Shown: in pieces, positions 6,207-8,846 of the stretch
Layout of the letters: the number at the start of each line of letters is the position of its first letter
Numbering within the stretch: the stretch's first letter is position 1
Origin: Parabacteroides sp.
GTDB taxonomy: Bacteria; Bacteroidota; Bacteroidia; Bacteroidales; Tannerellaceae
Length of the DNA: 8,846 bases
Reading direction: 5' to 3'
NCBI GenBank assembly: GCA_019411205.1
Contig: DXRF01000106.1
Location: 1-8,846, forward strand
Notes under the pieces: model-generated
Databases searched by the model: none
Seen by the model: only the letters and a program-made list of their open reading frames with translations
Told to the model about the DNA's origin: nothing
Translations under genes and position numbers: made by a program

Positions 6207-7367
6207 TTACATCGTATCTGAGTAATAAGCAGCTGGCAGTTTCCGGCAGTTATATTGTGAGGCCATTACCTCGCCGTAAGCACCTGCGGAGCGGAGGGCG
6301 ATCAGGTCGCCGCGATGGGCGCAGTTCAGTTCAACATCTTTACCGAACACGTCGGACGATTCACAGATTGGACCGACAACGTCATAAACTTCAACTTCTT
6401 CGTCGCTGGTGATATTCTCCATGCGGTGGTAGGCATCATACATGGCCGGGCGGATCAACTCAGTGAAGCCGGCATCTAAAATACAGAATTTTTTCGTCTC
6501 GCCGACTTTCACATACAGCACTTTGGAAATCAGCGAACCGCATTGTGCGACGATAGAACGTCCTGGTTCGAAATGAACCTGCTGGCCCGGGCGAAGTTGC
6601 AACAGTTTGTTGAATACGGCAAAATAGTTGTCGAATGCCGGGATAGGCAAATGATTCGGGTGATAATAATCGATACCGAGACCGCCACCGAAATTCAGAT
6701 TCTCAACTTTTATTCCACGTGCCTCCAGTTCTTCCTGAATTTCATTGACACGGATTACCAATCCACGGAAAGCTGCCATATCTGTAATCTGTGAACCGAT
6801 ATGGCAATGGATGCCGATCAGTTTGATATGTTCCAGGCGGCTGACTAAGTCCAATACCTGTCCGAGTTGGCTCAAGTTGATACCGAATTTGTTTTCCTTC
6901 ATGCCGGTCGTGATCTTGGCATGTGTATGAGCGTCTACTTCCGGATTGATACGGAGGGCAATCGAGGCCACTTTGCTCTTGGCAGCAGCCAGTTCATCCA
7001 AGATTTCCAGTTCGGCAGCCGATTCTACGTTGAAGCAGAAAATATCGTTGTCCAGTCCTAAGTTGATCTCCCAGTCTGCTTTGCCGACACCGGCATAAAC
7101 GATTTTTCCGGCAGGAAAACCGGCATCGAGTGCCGCTTGTATTTCACCACCGCTCACACAGTCGGCTCCCAAGCCGTGTTCTGCAATAACAGACAAGATG
7201 CGGGGATTGGCATTCGCTTTGACTGCGTAGTGGACATGATAGCCATACTTTCCGGCTTCCGTTTTCACCGTATTGAGTGTTTCTTTCAACAACGCTATAT
7301 CGTAAAAATAGAACGGAGTAGCCAGTGATTTGAACTTATCTGTAGGAAATGTGCCTTTTAATATCAT
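6207..7367 (-). CDS. lysA: Diaminopimelate decarboxylase
   Basis: Cytoplasmic PLP enzyme that decarboxylates meso-diaminopimelate to L-lysine, the last step of lysine synthesis. It has 386 residues, a normal length. Landmarks in order: TPFYFYD (17-23); HYAVKANANP (46-55) with K50 forming the Schiff base with PLP; GADCVSGGEI (68-77); HCHIGSQ (187-193) with H189; the phosphate-binding glycine loop FGGGLGIDY (226-234); FEPGRSIV (266-273), which contributes to substrate and phosphate binding; GPICESSD (332-339) with C335, the catalytic cysteine donated to the partner subunit in the dimer; and AGAYG (361-365). This is a fold-type III (alanine-racemase-like barrel) enzyme. All key residues are present. 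The neighbour upstream on the same strand is lysC, but a terminator separates them. The ATG at 7365-7367 is the only start that fits the family N-terminus. Confidence 0.97.
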   Translation of the reverse strand: MILKGTFPTDKFKSLATPFYFYDIALLKETLNTVKTEAGKYGYHVHYAVKANANPRILSVIAEHGLGADCVSGGEIQAALDAGFPAGKIVYAGVGKADWEINLGLDNDIFCFNVESAAELEILDELAAAKSKVASIALRINPEVDAHTHAKITTGMKENKFGINLSQLGQVLDLVSRLEHIKLIGIHCHIGSQITDMAAFRGLVIRVNEIQEELEARGIKVENLNFGGGLGIDYYHPNHLPIPAFDNYFAVFNKLLQLRPGQQVHFEPGRSIVAQCGSLISKVLYVKVGETKKFCILDAGFTELIRPAMYDAYHRMENITSDEEVEVYDVVGPICESSDVFGKDVELNCAHRGDLIALRSAGAYGEVMASQYNCRKLPAAYYSDTM

Positions 7368-7385
7368 TTTTTTTATCTAATTTCT

Positions 7386-7416
7386 TTTGGTGATTTAAAA
7401 AGTATATCTATATTTG
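7386..7416 (+). promoter_or_regulatory. Plus-strand promoter with no gene behind it (candidate small RNA promoter)
   Basis: TTTG at 7386-7389, 19 bases, then TATATTTG at 7409-7416. This matches both parts of the Bacteroidota consensus (TTTG, 19-21 bases, TAnnTTTG) without a mismatch and is the best promoter in the window. It points away from lysA and toward a hairpin at 7454-7490. Expected start of transcription is about 7421-7425. Confidence 0.65.
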
Positions 7417-7427
7417 TAGCACGTAAA
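7397..7427 (-). promoter_or_regulatory. Weak candidate promoter of lysA
   Basis: On the minus strand TACTTTTT (7404 to 7397) matches the -7 consensus except for the final G, and TTTA (7427 to 7424) stands 19 bases upstream in place of TTTG. It would give a leader of roughly 20 bases before the lysA ATG. It overlaps the opposite-strand promoter at 7386-7416. No better lysA promoter is visible. Confidence 0.3.
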
Positions 7428-7490
7428 TTTTTTCATAGTTAAGGTTTTGGTTGGAAAGGGTCATCTGTGAAGACGGCCCTTTCTTTTTTT
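7421..7490 (+). ncRNA. Candidate small RNA between lysA and lysC (about 65-70 nt)
   Basis: The extent is inferred from an exact promoter match upstream and an intrinsic terminator at the end. The predicted RNA has an unstructured, U-rich 5' part of about 30 nt and a 3' hairpin with a 9-pair stem and a poly-U tail. There is no ATG in the transcript, so a coding role is unlikely. It resembles no RNA family I know. Its promoter overlaps and opposes the presumed lysA promoter, so it could act in trans, by interference with lysA transcription, or not at all. No expression evidence is available from sequence. Confidence 0.5.
7454..7490 (+). terminator. Plus-strand intrinsic terminator in the lysA-lysC gap
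   Basis: Bases 7454-7462 pair with 7475-7483 (nine pairs including one G-U; GAAAGGG with CCCTTTC), and a further 3-pair helix (7464-7466 with 7471-7473) caps it with a GTGA tetraloop. Seven T follow at 7484-7490. The orientation is plus, opposite to both neighbouring genes. Confidence 0.78.
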
Positions 7491-7503
7491 ATTGTTCTTT
7501 ATG

Positions 7504-7546
7504 AAAAAGGATGGCGTATTGATTGATTCGATACGCCATCCTTTTT
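7504..7546 (-). terminator. Intrinsic terminator of lysC
   Basis: Bases 7504-7519 pair perfectly with 7531-7546 over 16 positions, extendable by three more pairs (one wobble) to a 5-base loop. Five A and five T lie at the two ends of the stem, so each strand ends its stem with a U run. The stem starts 2 bases after the lysC stop codon at 7549-7551. It stands back to back with the plus-strand terminator at 7454-7490. Confidence 0.85.
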
Positions 7547-7548
7547 AT

Positions 7549-8846
7549 TTATGCTTTATTATTGAATAAATGATCGCTTAATGCTTGCAATGCCTTTGTT
7601 TTGTCGGAGGCTTTAACAAGGAGCGAAACGTTGTAGTTGCTACCTCCGTATGAGATCATTCGTACCGGGACATCTTTCATTGCCTGGACGATACGGGCTT
7701 CAAAACCGACATTATCCCATTCCAAGTCGCCTACTACACAAACGATAACCATATCTTCGTCCACCGTAACCGTTCCGTATTTTTTCAGGTCGTCCACGAT
7801 TTCTTCCAAGTGCTTGCGGTTGTCAATCGTAACGGAAACGCCAACTTCGGAAGTCGTTACCATGTCGATAGGGGTCTGGTAGTTTTCGAATATTTCGAAT
7901 ACCTTGCGCAGGAAGCCGGTAGCCAACAGCATACGACCACTCTTGATCTTGATGGAGGTGATATTGTCTTTTGCGGCAACAGCTTTGATCTTTCCTTTTT
8001 CCGTCATATTCGAAATCATGGTGCCCGGAGCTTCCGGTTGCATCGTGTTCAACAAACGGACAGGGATGTTATTCAGCTTGGCCGGCAGAATGCAGGTAGG
8101 ATGTAGGATCTTGGCTCCGAAGTAAGCCAGTTCAGCAGCTTCTTCGAAATGCAGGTGGCGAACCGGCGATGTTTTTTCAACGATACGCGGATCGTTGTTG
8201 TGCATACCATCGATGTCTGTCCAGATCTGGATTTCTTCCGCGCCGATAGCCGCACCGATCAGAGAGGCGCTGTAGTCGCTGCCGCCACGTTGTAGGTTGT
8301 CGATCTCTCCGTAAGCATTTCGGCAAATATAGCCTTGTGTGATGAAGAGATCTGCATCCTTGTGTTCGTCTAATAACTTGATGAGCTTCTCTTTAATATA
8401 CACAGGGTCCGGTTCCGCGTTCTTGTCCGTACGCATATAATCCAACGCCGGAATCAGAACGGAGTTTACGCCGCATTCGTTCAGATAGAGGTTCATCATG
8501 CCGGTAGAGATCAGTTCGCCCTGAGCCAGGACAACTTTTTCTTCGAACAGCGTAAAAAGATCCTTCGTAAACGTGCGGATATGGTCGAAATGATGTTTTA
8601 TCAGTTCTTTGGCTTTCTGTTTATATTCGTCGGTACTGTAAAGTTCTTCAATATGGGCATAATATTTTTGAGCCAGTTTATTGATGACCTCGTTTGCACC
8701 GTCAGGATTTTTCTTGTACAAGTAATCCGAGATTTCAACCAATGAGTTGGTTGTACCGGACATGGCAGACAAGACTACAATGTTACGTTCTCCCGTAATC
8801 AGTTTTGCTACACCTTTCATTCTCTGTGCAGATCCCACAGAAGTAC
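7549..8846 (-). CDS. lysC: Aspartate kinase (monofunctional, two ACT domains), 5' end cut by window
   Basis: Phosphorylates L-aspartate, the first step toward lysine, threonine, methionine and diaminopimelate. The frame runs open to the right edge. Its first complete codons read TSVGSAQRMKG, which is the end of the invariant KFGGTSVG nucleotide-binding motif, so only about 9 or 10 N-terminal residues are missing and the GTG at 8838 is not the start. Counting that GTG codon as residue 1: VVLSAMSGTTN (21-31), FITQGYI (165-171), the catalytic-site RGGSDYSASLIGAAIGA (184-200), and WTDIDGMHNNDPRIV (206-220). Two ACT domains follow, about 290-362 (with TTSEVGVSVTID, 328-339) and about 364-425. No homoserine dehydrogenase domain is fused. 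The ACT region resembles E. coli LysC, suggesting feedback by lysine; that is inference. A terminator follows the stop codon directly. Confidence 0.97.
   Translation of the reverse strand, partial: TSVGSAQRMKGVAKLITGERNIVVLSAMSGTTNSLVEISDYLYKKNPDGANEVINKLAQKYYAHIEELYSTDEYKQKAKELIKHHFDHIRTFTKDLFTLFEEKVVLAQGELISTGMMNLYLNECGVNSVLIPALDYMRTDKNAEPDPVYIKEKLIKLLDEHKDADLFITQGYICRNAYGEIDNLQRGGSDYSASLIGAAIGAEEIQIWTDIDGMHNNDPRIVEKTSPVRHLHFEEAAELAYFGAKILHPTCILPAKLNNIPVRLLNTMQPEAPGTMISNMTEKGKIKAVAAKDNITSIKIKSGRMLLATGFLRKVFEIFENYQTPIDMVTTSEVGVSVTIDNRKHLEEIVDDLKKYGTVTVDEDMVIVCVVGDLEWDNVGFEARIVQAMKDVPVRMISYGGSNYNVSLLVKASDKTKALQALSDHLFNNKA

Noticed and set aside
7368..7548. Lysine riboswitch upstream of lysA
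   Set aside because: The structures seen are a plus-strand terminator and the lysC terminator. There is no multi-helix aptamer on the minus strand and not enough room for one after subtracting those.

Overview
The window looks like ordinary chromosomal DNA from the Bacteroidota, most likely order Bacteroidales (Parabacteroides or a close relative). The evidence is the repeated occurrence of the Bacteroidota promoter form (-33 TTTG, -7 TAnnTTTG) in front of genes, the lack of clear Shine-Dalgarno sequences, and the character of the proteins. The genus is an inference from protein style, not proven here. No rRNA, tRNA, CRISPR array, phage gene, transposase or integrase was found.

Layout. The plus strand carries five genes from the left edge to 4822: the 3' part of an O6-alkylguanine-DNA alkyltransferase gene (1-492), a small exported protein of unknown function (771-1127), a YitT-family membrane protein (1231-2163), a class I/II PLP-dependent aminotransferase (2291-3490) and a LolC/LolE-like ABC transporter permease (3578-4822, TTG start). 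The minus strand carries three genes from the right edge back to 4851: aspartate kinase lysC (5' end cut by the window edge), diaminopimelate decarboxylase lysA (6207-7367) and a membrane-bound family 2 glycosyltransferase (4851-6029). The two sets converge on a 28-base gap.

How the genes relate. LysC and LysA catalyse the first and last steps of lysine synthesis from aspartate. They are adjacent but separated by a strong lysC terminator, so they are probably not one simple operon. The aminotransferase is of the aspartate-aminotransferase type and could feed the same amino acid family, but its substrate is not proven. The other genes are housekeeping or envelope genes with no evident joint function.

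Non-coding structure is the more interesting part. The 181-base lysA-lysC gap contains the best-matching promoter in the window, on the plus strand and in front of no gene. It is followed about 40 bases later by a hairpin with a seven-T tail, so together they predict an undescribed small RNA of about 65-70 nt. Two 81-base elements built from inverted arrays of the heptamer AATTGAC flank the aminotransferase gene. Both start exactly 3 bases after a stop codon. One supplies part of a promoter, and the other ends 3 bases before the TTG start of the permease. Apart from these I see no novel multigene system.
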